From contig DATAWZ010000241.1 of NCBI GenBank assembly GCA_036266975.1, positions 1 through 17,228 of the forward strand: a stretch of DNA of 17,228 nt, written 5' to 3'. Each line of letters begins with the position of its first letter. Positions within the stretch are counted from its first letter, which is position 1. This DNA is from DATAWZ01 sp036266975 (GTDB lineage Bacteria; Actinomycetota; Thermoleophilia; Solirubrobacterales; Solirubrobacteraceae). Shown here piece after piece: positions 1-6,900 of the stretch. The notes beneath the pieces are model-generated. The model was not told the origin of the DNA, did no database searches, and saw only the letters and a program-made list of their open reading frames with translations. The position numbers and the translations under genes are program-made.

Positions 1-328
1 CCGACCGACCGAGCTCGGCGTAGGCCGCGGCGAGCCCGGCGACGACCGCGTCGGGTACCGGCTCGGCTTCGATCAGCCGGCGGATCTCGGCGGTGCCGCG
101 CTCGAGCTCGGTCGGGTCGGCGTGGTCCAGGGCGCCGGCGAGCGCGGCGATCCGCTCGCCCAGGCCGGCGGAGAGCACGCGCCGGTGCGCCTCGGTGGTG
201 AGCGTGAAGCCGGCCGGGACCGCGAAGCCGGCCGCGGTCAGCCGGGCCAGACCCGCGCCCTTGCCGCCGGCGAGCGCGTGGACGGCGGCGTCGGGCTCAG
301 CGAGGGACACGACGACGGGTGCGGGCAT
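1..328 (-). CDS. Partial PEP-synthase/PPDK N-terminal (ATP-grasp) domain protein, 3' end outside window
   Basis: Only the first 109 codons are present; the gene continues beyond base 1. The translation begins MPAPVVVSLAEPDAAVHALA and contains GGKGAGLARLTAAGFAVPAGF (about residues 21-41). This glycine-rich loop followed by the VPAGF stretch is the hallmark of the ATP-binding N-terminal domain of pyruvate phosphate dikinase, PEP synthase and relatives such as rifampin phosphotransferase and phenylphosphate synthase protein 2. The family moves the beta-phosphate of ATP onto a swivelling histidine domain. The ATG at 328 follows an AGGAG Shine-Dalgarno (plus-strand complement CTCCT, 335-339), so the start is well supported. 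An 18-bp inverted repeat at 342-359 lies just upstream and matches one in front of the catabolic operon at 2649. Whether the full protein carries its own histidine and pyruvate domains cannot be seen. It may be a separate ATP-grasp subunit partnering the swivel protein at 9259-11547, but that is inference. Confidence 0.85.
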   Translation of the reverse strand, partial: MPAPVVVSLAEPDAAVHALAGGKGAGLARLTAAGFAVPAGFTLTTEAHRRVLSAGLGERIAALAGALDHADPTELERGTAEIRRLIEAEPVPDAVVAGLAAAYAELGRS

Positions 329-341
329 ACGGGCTCCTGGC

Positions 342-359
342 ATCAACCATCTGTTTGAT
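342..359. promoter_or_regulatory. Putative operator copy 1, ATCAACC-N4-GTTTGAT
   Basis: Imperfect inverted repeat with 7-bp arms (ATCAACC 342-348, GTTTGAT 353-359; 6 of 7 pairs) and a 4-bp centre. Read toward the ATP-grasp gene it is ATCAAACAGATGGTTGAT. It matches the element at 2611-2628 in 16 of 18 positions, and both copies are preceded by TTCA in that orientation. It sits 13 nt before the start codon at 328, in the 53-nt gap after the AlkB gene. The CAAAC-N4-GNTTG form resembles sites of TetR-type acyl-CoA or fatty-acid regulators such as PsrA. No matching regulator is identified in the window. Confidence 0.65.
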
Positions 360-381
360 TGAAGTAACTCGGACCGGCAGC

Positions 382-993
382 CTACAACCCGGTGACGCGC
401 AGGGTGATGTTCAACCGTCCGCCGCGCAGCCCGGTCGCCGGGTCGCCCGTGCCCGGCAGGATCCTCGGCACGCCGTGGTAGGCGTAGCGACTGGGCCCGC
501 CGAACACGAACAGGTCGCCCGAGCACAGCTCGACGTCGGTGTAAGGCCGCCCACGAGTCTCGGGGTTGCCGAAGCGGAAGATCGCGCTGTCGCCGATGCT
601 CAGCGAGACGACCGGGGCGTCGCAGCGTTCCTCGCGGTCGCGGTGCATGCCCATGCGCGCGTGCTCGTCGTAGAAATTGATCAGCGCCGCGTCGGGTCGG
701 TACCGCGGGTCGCCCAGCGCGCGCCGGCCGAGCGCGCCGAGGATCTCGTCCGGGAACGGCGCCGCACCTTCCCGCGTATACCGGTACGGCACCCAGCGCC
801 ACCCCAGGCAGACGATCTTCACCGACATCCGCCCACCGCTCGGCAGCACCGGCGCGGCCATCGGCGTCGGCGCGTGCGCCCACTCGCGGCAGCGGGCGAC
901 GAGATCACGCTGGTCGGCGAGGGTGAGGAAGTCGGGGACGTGCACGGCGCCCGGCGCGATCTCCCGTTGTTCTCGCGGCAACAACTGATCCAT
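382..993 (-). CDS. alkB: AlkB-type 2-oxoglutarate/Fe(II)-dependent dioxygenase
   Basis: Predicted oxidative demethylase of alkylated DNA bases (1-methyladenine, 3-methylcytosine), using Fe(II) and 2-oxoglutarate. Counting from the ATG at 993 (203 aa), the protein shows NFYD (106-109), the iron ligands HRD (H117, D119) and H173 in YAYHGV, and the RLNITLR stretch (R193-R199) that binds 2-oxoglutarate and substrate. All key family residues are present and the length is normal. The ATG at 993 gives the usual family N-terminus (PREQREIAPGAVHVPDFL), although AGGA lies too close to it to be a good ribosome site. A longer frame begins at a TTG at 1038 (218 aa). It lies between the BVMO gene and the ATP-grasp gene on the same strand, so it may be transcribed from the BVMO promoter. 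Its link to catabolism is unclear; it could protect against alkylating epoxides or simply be a passenger. Confidence 0.9.
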   Translation of the reverse strand: MDQLLPREQREIAPGAVHVPDFLTLADQRDLVARCREWAHAPTPMAAPVLPSGGRMSVKIVCLGWRWVPYRYTREGAAPFPDEILGALGRRALGDPRYRPDAALINFYDEHARMGMHRDREERCDAPVVSLSIGDSAIFRFGNPETRGRPYTDVELCSGDLFVFGGPSRYAYHGVPRILPGTGDPATGLRGGRLNITLRVTGL

Positions 994-1092
994 TTCCTGC
1001 GATGATGCCGGGCCACGGCCGGCGGGCGGCGGCGCCAAGCGGACGGGTCGCCCTCACGCTGAACGCGGCGGGAGAGGAAGGAGCCCGCGGCG

Positions 1093-2607
1093 CTAGTCGA
1101 CGACGAAGTCGGCCATCGGCGCGGTGGCGAGCATCTCGCGGTGCCGCGCTGGCGTCCACGGCCACAGCACCGGCTGCCCGCGGTCGTTCATGTACCAGCT
1201 CTTGCAGCCGGTCACCCACACGGTGTCCGGCATCGCCCGGTCCATCGCCTCGTTGAAGCGGTCGGTCGCCTGGGCGGTCGGCGCGACGGCGTCGATCTGA
1301 CCGGTGCGGAAGCGCTCCAGCCAGCCCATCACGAAGTCGGTCTGCGCCTCGCTGATCGCCATCACCGAGTGGTTGCCGAACGGCGAATGCGGCCCGACGA
1401 GCGCGAAGTAGTTGGGGAACGCGGGCAGCGCGACGGTCAGGTAGCCGCGCGGGCCGTCCCTCCAGGCCTCGTCGAGGGTCAGCCCGCCCTCGCCGACGAG
1501 CTCGAGCGGGCGCCCGTAGGCGGTCCCGTCGAAGCCGGTGGCGAGTGCGAGCACGTCGAGCTCGTGCAGGACGCCGTCGGTGGTGCGGATCCCCTGCGCC
1601 TCGACGCGCTCGATCGGCGTGTCCACGAGCGTCGTCTGAGGGTGCTGTATCGCCTGATAGAAGCCGTAATTCATGACGATCCGCTTGCACATCGGCTGGT
1701 AGTCGGGGGTCAGGCGGCGACGCAGCTCGGGGTCGCCTACCAGGCGCAGGTGCTGCCGGCACGCGCCCTGCAGGAGCGAGCGCCGCCACCCGGGCCGGAT
1801 CACCCCGACGCCGAAGGACTGCTCCAGGTAGGCCAGCCAGGCGCGGTGGGCCAGCCGGTTGATCGGCGGCACGCGCCGCAGCAGCTCGCGCGTGGCGCGC
1901 GAGCTGCGGTGGTTGGGCAGCGGCAGCACCCATTGCGGGGTGCGCTGGAAGACGTCCAGGTGGCCGACGTTGCCGGAGAGCGCGGTGGTGATCTGCACCC
2001 CGGTGGAGCCGGTGCCGACCAGGCCGACGCGCTTGTCCTCCAGCGGCACGCTGTGGTCCCACGCCGCCGAGTGCCATTTCGGACCGGCGAACGTGTCCAG
2101 GCCCGGGATGTCGGGCATCCGCCAGCGGTGCAGGATGCCCGCGCCGGAGACGAAGAAGTCAAAGCGCTCCTCGCCGCTGGTCGTGCGGACCGTCCAGCGC
2201 CCGTCCTCCCACGTCCCGCCGTGGACGGTCTCGCCGAAGCGGATGTGTCGGCGCAGGCCGTACTTGTCGGCGACGCGGTCGAAGTACTCGAAGATCTCCG
2301 GGCCGCCAGGGAACATCGTCGACCAGTCCGGGTTGGGCTCGAAGCTGAATGCGTAGCTGCGCGAGGGCACGTCGCAGCTGAGCCCGGGATAGGTGTTCTC
2401 ACGCCAGGTCCCACCGACCCGGTCGGCCTTCTCGTAGATGACGAAGTCGTACATCCCGGCCTGGCGCAGCTTGATCCCCATGCACAGGCCGGACATGCCT
2501 GCGCCGATGATCGCGACGCGGGGCGAGCGCGAGGTGCTTCCGTTGCGGGCCAGGTCGGACACGGGACTTTCGGCACCGATCCTAGCGGCACGCGCTACCC
2601 TACTCAT
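1093..2607 (-). CDS. FAD-dependent Baeyer-Villiger-type monooxygenase
   Basis: Class B flavin monooxygenase (504 aa from ATG 2607) expected to insert oxygen next to a carbonyl, giving an ester or lactone, using NADPH and O2. It has an FAD Rossmann motif GAGMSG (35-40), the conserved GGTWRENTYPGLSCD block (65-79), an NADPH motif GTGSTG (198-203), and the Baeyer-Villiger fingerprint FxGxxxHxxxWD at 173-184 (FAGPKWHSAAWD). ALATGFD occurs further on. Length is typical of cyclohexanone or hydroxyacetophenone monooxygenase relatives. The start is uncertain: ATG 2607 has no Shine-Dalgarno and directly abuts the operator at 2611-2628, while an in-frame GTG at 2562 would also keep the whole FAD domain. 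It is divergent from the catabolic operon, separated by 41 nt, so both are probably controlled by the same repressor. In a pathway it would follow a diol or alcohol dehydrogenase. The native ketone is unknown. Confidence 0.9.
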   Translation of the reverse strand: MSRVARAARIGAESPVSDLARNGSTSRSPRVAIIGAGMSGLCMGIKLRQAGMYDFVIYEKADRVGGTWRENTYPGLSCDVPSRSYAFSFEPNPDWSTMFPGGPEIFEYFDRVADKYGLRRHIRFGETVHGGTWEDGRWTVRTTSGEERFDFFVSGAGILHRWRMPDIPGLDTFAGPKWHSAAWDHSVPLEDKRVGLVGTGSTGVQITTALSGNVGHLDVFQRTPQWVLPLPNHRSSRATRELLRRVPPINRLAHRAWLAYLEQSFGVGVIRPGWRRSLLQGACRQHLRLVGDPELRRRLTPDYQPMCKRIVMNYGFYQAIQHPQTTLVDTPIERVEAQGIRTTDGVLHELDVLALATGFDGTAYGRPLELVGEGGLTLDEAWRDGPRGYLTVALPAFPNYFALVGPHSPFGNHSVMAISEAQTDFVMGWLERFRTGQIDAVAPTAQATDRFNEAMDRAMPDTVWVTGCKSWYMNDRGQPVLWPWTPARHREMLATAPMADFVVD

Positions 2608-2610
2608 TCA

Positions 2611-2628
2611 ATCAAACGAATGGTTGAT
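2611..2628. promoter_or_regulatory. Putative operator copy 2, ATCAAAC-N4-GGTTGAT, in the divergent promoter region
   Basis: Inverted repeat ATCAAAC (2611-2617), GAAT, GGTTGAT (2622-2628), with 6 of 7 arm positions paired. It sits between the BVMO start (2607) and the first gene of the rightward operon (start 2649), so one bound regulator could cover both promoters. The same 18-mer with two centre changes lies at 342-359. The TTCA in front of the repeat is also conserved in the same orientation relative to the downstream gene. Function as an operator is inferred from symmetry, position and duplication. Confidence 0.7.
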
Positions 2629-2633
2629 CTCTC

Positions 2634-2641
2634 AGGAGGAG
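2634..2641 (+). promoter_or_regulatory. Strong ribosome binding site AGGAGGAG
   Basis: AGGAGGAG with 7 nt to the GTG at 2649. It decides the start of the operon's first gene and implies a leadered transcript, unlike several leaderless-looking genes in the window. Confidence 0.8.
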
Positions 2642-2648
2642 ACCGCAC

Positions 2649-3722
2649 GTGGGACTGAGCACGCCACTGTCCGAGCGGATCGGCATCGAGCATCCGTTCA
2701 TGCAGGCGGGGATGGGCGGGATCGGACCAATCACGCTCGCGCCGCTCGCCGCCGCGATCTCGCAGGCCGGCGCGCTGGGCACGCTCGCCCAGCCGGCGCT
2801 CGTGCTCGAGGAGGGCGCGAACGTCGACCACGACCAGATCGAACGCCAGATCGAGGTCGTCGTGCAGCAGGTCCGCGAGGGCATCCGCCGGGCCGTCTCG
2901 CTGACCGACAAGCCGCTGGCCGTCAACGTGCGCATCGCGCAGGAGCAGCCCGACGCGCCCCACGTGGTGCGCGCCATCCTCGACGAGCGCGAACGCGACC
3001 CCAAGGTCCGCGCGCAGCTGAAGGTGCTCACCACCTCGGGCGGGCACCCGCGCATGTTCGGCCTGAACGGCGACGTGCGCGACTCGGGGATGCTGCATTT
3101 CCACTCGGTCTCCAACGTCCGCCACGCGCTCAACGCCCAGCGCGAGGGAATGGACGCGATCATCGCCACCGGCTTCGAGGCCGCCGGCCACGTCGGCCAC
3201 AGTCCGGTGCACACGTTCGTGCTCGTCCCCTCGATCGTCGCCGCGGTCGACCTGCCGGTGATCTGCTCGGGCGGCGTGGTCGACGGCGTGGCGCTCGCCG
3301 GTGCGCTCGCGCTCGGCGCGCAGCTGGGCTACGTCGGCTCGCGCTTCCTGGCCGCCGAGGAGTGCGAGTACCACCAGGCCAACAAGGACTTCATCGTCGC
3401 CGCCGACGAGACCCAGACCGACGTGGTGGCCTGCTTCTTCGGGCCGGCTCGATTCATCCAGAACGGCTTCACCGACGAGGTCCGGCGACTGGAGGCGGCC
3501 GGCACGCCGCGGCTCGAGCGGATGGCGATCGAGGGGGCCGCGCTGCGCCGCGGCGCCCTGGAAGGCGACATGACGGACGGGATGATGATCGGCGGCCAAG
3601 GCATCGGGCGGGTGCGCTCGGTCCTGCCCGCGGCCGAGATCGTCGCGCAGATCGCCGCCGACGCCGAGGCCGCGCTCGACCGGGCCGCCGCGTTCCGCGC
3701 GCGGGCTTCCACGACGACGTAA
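2649..3722 (+). CDS. Nitronate monooxygenase / 2-nitropropane dioxygenase-like FMN enzyme
   Basis: FMN-binding TIM-barrel protein of the nitronate monooxygenase/FabK-like family, 357 aa from GTG 2649 with a strong upstream AGGAGGAG. The N-terminal RIGIEHPFMQAGMGGI (10-25) corresponds to the family's first strand and flavin loop. GFEAAGHVGH (175-184) holds the histidine region, SGGVVDG (207-213) is the phosphate-binding loop, and GYVGSRFLAAEE (227-238) is the usual late barrel motif. The classical role is oxidation of nitronates, but many operon-borne members in actinobacteria are only named by homology and may act as enoyl reductases or other flavin oxidoreductases. It is the first gene of a six-gene operon with hydrolytic and oxygenase enzymes. 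The next gene starts 13 nt after its stop. Its control is probably through the operator at 2611-2628. Family call is strong; substrate unknown. Confidence 0.88.
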   Translation: MGLSTPLSERIGIEHPFMQAGMGGIGPITLAPLAAAISQAGALGTLAQPALVLEEGANVDHDQIERQIEVVVQQVREGIRRAVSLTDKPLAVNVRIAQEQPDAPHVVRAILDERERDPKVRAQLKVLTTSGGHPRMFGLNGDVRDSGMLHFHSVSNVRHALNAQREGMDAIIATGFEAAGHVGHSPVHTFVLVPSIVAAVDLPVICSGGVVDGVALAGALALGAQLGYVGSRFLAAEECEYHQANKDFIVAADETQTDVVACFFGPARFIQNGFTDEVRRLEAAGTPRLERMAIEGAALRRGALEGDMTDGMMIGGQGIGRVRSVLPAAEIVAQIAADAEAALDRAAAFRARASTTT

Positions 3723-3735
3723 AACAAACGTTAGG

Positions 3736-4491
3736 GTGCCGGGCGTGTCCGCCCGCGTCGCACTCGTCACCGGGGCCGCCCACGGCATCGGCCGAGCGAT
3801 CGCAGAGGAGCTCTGCCGCCACGGCTACCGGATGATCCTCGCCGACATCCGTGAGGAGGCCGCGACGACGGCCGCCGCCGAGTGCCCCGGCGAGGCGCAC
3901 GCACTGGGCGCCGACGTCACCGACGCCGCCTCGGTGCAGCGCATGGTCGCCGACGCGCTGGTCCGATACGAACGGTTGGACGTCTTGGTGAACAATGCCG
4001 GCGTGCCCGACACCCACGCCGCGAGCACGATCACCGAAGAGCAGTGGTCGGCGGGCCTCGAGGTCAACCTGACCAGCGCACTGCGCTGCGCGCGCGCCGC
4101 CCACCCCGCGCTCGCCGCCGCCGGCGACGCGGCGATCGTCAACGTCAGCTCGATCGCCGGGACGCGGGGCATGCCCGGGCGCGCGAGCTACGGCGCGGCC
4201 AAGGCCGGGCTGATCAGCCTGACGCAGACCCTCGCCGTCGAGTGGGCGGCCGACGGGATCCGCGTCAACGCGGTCGCCCCCGGCTACGTGCGCACGGCGG
4301 GCTTCGAGCGCCGGATGCTCGAGGACGCGGCGATCAAAGGCGAGCTGGAGGCGCTGGTGCCGATGGGTCGGCTGTGCGAGCCCGGCGAGGTCGCCACGGC
4401 CGTCCGCTTCCTCGCCGGACCCGACGCGAGCTATGTCACCGGACAAACCCTGATCGTGGACGGCGGCACCTCCGTCCGAGCCCGGGGCTGA
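3736..4491 (+). CDS. Short-chain dehydrogenase/reductase (operon copy)
   Basis: Classical NAD(P)(H)-dependent SDR, 251 aa. It has the cofactor motif TGAAHGIG (12-19), NNAG (86-89), a serine in NVSSIAG (136-142) and the catalytic YGAAK (Y152, K156). D37 at the end of beta-2 (LADIRE) suggests a preference for NAD over NADP. It probably oxidises an alcohol or diol made by the oxygenase and epoxide hydrolase of the same operon, or reduces a ketone. Two starts are possible: GTG 3736, or GTG 3745, which gives the more usual N-terminus SARVALVTG. TAGGGT (3732-3737) sits 7 nt before GTG 3745 and could be an internal -10 for a leaderless transcript, with AACAAACGTTAGG around it. The gap to the upstream gene is 13 nt and the gap to the epoxide hydrolase is 16 nt. 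Confidence 0.9.
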   Translation: MPGVSARVALVTGAAHGIGRAIAEELCRHGYRMILADIREEAATTAAAECPGEAHALGADVTDAASVQRMVADALVRYERLDVLVNNAGVPDTHAASTITEEQWSAGLEVNLTSALRCARAAHPALAAAGDAAIVNVSSIAGTRGMPGRASYGAAKAGLISLTQTLAVEWAADGIRVNAVAPGYVRTAGFERRMLEDAAIKGELEALVPMGRLCEPGEVATAVRFLAGPDASYVTGQTLIVDGGTSVRARG

Positions 4492-4507
4492 GAGGAACAG
4501 GAGATCC

Positions 4508-5674
4508 ATGCAGCCGGAGCCGTTCACCGTCGATGTTTCCGAGCAGGAGCTCGACGAGCTCATGCGGCGCCTGCGCGGCGCCCGCTGGGCCGCGGACTTC
4601 GGCAACGAGGATTGGCGCTACGGCGTCGAGCGCGGCTGGCTGGCCGAGCTTGTCCGTCACTGGACCGACGAGTTCGACTGGCGCGCCCAGGAGGCGGCGA
4701 TCAACGCCTTCCCGCAGTTCAAGGTCCAGATCGACGGGGTGCCGATCCACTTCATCCACGCGCGCGGCGTGGGCCCGGCGCCCAAGCCGCTGATCCTCAC
4801 GCACGGCTGGCCGTGGACGTTCTGGGACTGGAAGGACGTGATCGGGCCGCTGTCGGACCCCGCCGCCCACGGGGGCGACCCGGCTGACGCGTTCGACGTG
4901 GTCGTCCCCTCGCTGCCCGGCGCCGGCTTCTCGCTGCCGCTGGCGAAGACCGGGCTCGGCGCCCGGCGGATCGCCGAGCTGTGGCAGGCGCTGATGACCG
5001 AGGTGCTCGGCTACCAGCGCTACGGCGCCGGCGGCGGAGACTGGGGCTCGATCATCACCGGCGAGATCGGACACGGCTTCCCGCAGTCGCTGATCGGCGT
5101 GTGGATGACCCTGCCTTACCTGCCGGGCGTCAACCTGAGGGCGCTCAGCGAGGAGGCCTTCGCGCCCGAGGAGCGCTGGATGTGGGATCGGATGATGGAG
5201 GCGCGCCCGACCATCCAGAGCCACCGCACCGTCCACCAGATCGAGCCGCAGACGATCGCCTACGCGCTGGTCGACTCGCCGCTGGGCACCGCGGCCTGGG
5301 TGCTCGGCCGCCGGCGCGACTGGGGCGACCACGACGGCGACGTGCTCGAGCTCTTCGACCGCGACTTCATGTGCACGACGGCGACGATCTACTGGCTCGG
5401 CGGCTCGATCGGCTCCTCGATGCGCATCTACAGCGAGTACTTCGCCGGCGGCGCCCCGCCGCCCCCACGCCACACGCGCGAGCGCGCGATCGAGGCGCCC
5501 ACCGGCTTCGGCGTTTTCCCCAAGGAGCTGCTGCTGCTCCCGCGGGCGTGGGCCGAGCGGATCACCGACCTGCGCCGCTGGACGGTGCTGCCCCGCGGCG
5601 GGCACTTCGCCCCCGCCGAGCAGCCCGCGCTCGTCGTCGACGAGCTACGCGCCTTCTTCCGGGAGCTGAGCTGA
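4508..5674 (+). CDS. Epoxide hydrolase, microsomal-type (EHN domain, alpha/beta hydrolase)
   Basis: 388-aa hydrolase expected to open an epoxide to a vicinal diol. The N-terminal part (about 3-115) looks like the EHN domain of microsomal-type epoxide hydrolases, starting with PFTVDVSEQELDELMRRL. The oxyanion motif HGWP is at 99-102, the nucleophile is D178 in GGGDWGS, and the charge-relay acid is probably E340 in FPKELLLLP. The catalytic histidine is H366 in RGGHFAPAEQP, and a tyrosine pair lies in RIYSEYF (306-312). All catalytic positions are present, so it should be active. The ATG at 4508 follows AGGAG with a 4-nt spacer. The stop TGA shares its A with the next gene's ATG (TGATG, 5672-5676), a sign of coupled translation. 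Alternative: a juvenile-hormone-type or a general xenobiotic epoxide hydrolase. The natural epoxide probably comes from the luciferase-like oxygenase in this operon. Confidence 0.93.
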   Translation: MQPEPFTVDVSEQELDELMRRLRGARWAADFGNEDWRYGVERGWLAELVRHWTDEFDWRAQEAAINAFPQFKVQIDGVPIHFIHARGVGPAPKPLILTHGWPWTFWDWKDVIGPLSDPAAHGGDPADAFDVVVPSLPGAGFSLPLAKTGLGARRIAELWQALMTEVLGYQRYGAGGGDWGSIITGEIGHGFPQSLIGVWMTLPYLPGVNLRALSEEAFAPEERWMWDRMMEARPTIQSHRTVHQIEPQTIAYALVDSPLGTAAWVLGRRRDWGDHDGDVLELFDRDFMCTTATIYWLGGSIGSSMRIYSEYFAGGAPPPPRHTRERAIEAPTGFGVFPKELLLLPRAWAERITDLRRWTVLPRGGHFAPAEQPALVVDELRAFFRELS

Positions 5675-6900
5675 TGGCCACGACCACCCACAAGCACACC
5701 CCCGAGATCACGCCCGAGGAGCGCGAGCAGGTCCTCGCCAGCGCCGCCGCGCTGGCCGAGGAGTTCGACGCGATCGGCCAGCGCTGCGATGCCGAGAACC
5801 GCTTTCCGACCGAGATGGTGCCGCGCTACCGCGAGCACGGGCTGCACCTCATCGCCGTCCCGCGGCGCTACGGCGGCCGGGGCGGGGACATCTGGACCAC
5901 GTCGATGGTCGGTCGTGAGCTGGCCAAGGGCGACCCCGGCATCGCGCTGGCCTTCAACATGCACCAGGCCATGGTCGGCATCTTCCGCGGCACCCCGGCG
6001 CTCGAGGAGCCGATGCGGGAGCGGATCATGCGCGCGGTGGCCGATGAGGGAGCGATCCTGTGCGGCCTGTTCAGCGAGGCCCGCGCCGGCCTGGCCGGGC
6101 TGGCGGACACCGTCGCGGTGCCCGACCCGCGCGGCGGCTGGCGGCTCAGCGGCAGGAAGAACTGGTCCACGCTGGTCGAGGGCTCGGATCTCATCTCGCT
6201 CAACGCCACGGTCACCGACGCCGACGGGCGCCTGCCCGCCGACTACCAGGAGCACGCCGCGCGCGAGGCGACCTTCGTGTTCGGAGCCGGCACGCCCGGG
6301 GTGAGCATCGCCTACACGTGGGACACGCTCGGCATGCGGGCGACCGGCAGTCACACACTGGTCATGGAGGACGCCTACGTCGGGCCGGAGGCCTACGGAG
6401 GCAACTTCCGCCAGGGGCTCATCGGCGAGGCCGAGTGGGCGGCGATCCTGTTCGGCGGGGTCTACCTGGGCCTGGCCGAGAAGGCGTTCGCCGAGGCCCG
6501 GCGGTCGCTGACCGGCAAGCACCTGGGCGCGACCGCCACCGGCCAGGACACCGTGATCAGCGAGCTGGGCTACGTGCAGCACGCGCTCGGCCGGATGTAC
6601 TCGACGATCGAGATCGCCGCGAGGGCGCTGGAGACGACCGCGATGACCGCCATCGAGGACCGCGCACCCGACGTCCCACCCGCGGTGCGCAAGGCGCACT
6701 GGGACCTGGCCAAGGTCGTCGCCACCGAGGCGGCGATCAGCGTCACCGACGAGGCGCTGCGCCTGGTCGGCGGCACCTCCTTCCGCCGCGGCAACGTCCT
6801 GGAGCGCCTGTTCCGCGACGCGCGCGCGGGCTTCCTGCACTCGTTCACCACCGACCAGCTCTACAACGCGTTCGGCCGCCACGAGCTCGGCCTGGGTTGA
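5674..6900 (+). CDS. Acyl-CoA dehydrogenase-family flavoprotein lacking the usual catalytic Glu
   Basis: 408 aa with the acyl-CoA dehydrogenase fold. An N-terminal helical region carries AVPRRYGGRGG (61-71), a middle beta domain has SGRKNWST (159-166) and DTLGMRATGSH (217-227), and the C-terminal helical domain ends with GGTSFRRGNVLERLFRDAR (366-384). In ordinary acyl-CoA dehydrogenases the catalytic Glu stands 13 residues after the Glu/Val-Glu of this last motif (as in YEGT of MCAD). Here the ungapped alignment puts Ser390 in LHSFTTDQ. The enzyme is therefore either a dehydrogenase with the base elsewhere, or a flavin-dependent monooxygenase of the same fold (DszC, HsaA or SfnB type). ATG 5674 overlaps the epoxide hydrolase stop by one base, and its own stop overlaps the next start by one base. 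The adjacent CoA-transferase supports a CoA-ester substrate. The oxygenase alternative is also consistent with the operon. Confidence 0.85.
   Translation: MATTTHKHTPEITPEEREQVLASAAALAEEFDAIGQRCDAENRFPTEMVPRYREHGLHLIAVPRRYGGRGGDIWTTSMVGRELAKGDPGIALAFNMHQAMVGIFRGTPALEEPMRERIMRAVADEGAILCGLFSEARAGLAGLADTVAVPDPRGGWRLSGRKNWSTLVEGSDLISLNATVTDADGRLPADYQEHAAREATFVFGAGTPGVSIAYTWDTLGMRATGSHTLVMEDAYVGPEAYGGNFRQGLIGEAEWAAILFGGVYLGLAEKAFAEARRSLTGKHLGATATGQDTVISELGYVQHALGRMYSTIEIAARALETTAMTAIEDRAPDVPPAVRKAHWDLAKVVATEAAISVTDEALRLVGGTSFRRGNVLERLFRDARAGFLHSFTTDQLYNAFGRHELGLG

Noticed and set aside
1141..2658. Very long open frames antisense to the BVMO gene, and similar ones opposite most other genes
   Set aside because: GC-rich codon use leaves antisense frames open. 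Their translations are low-complexity R/G/A/H-rich and match no family, while the opposite strand encodes clear enzymes.
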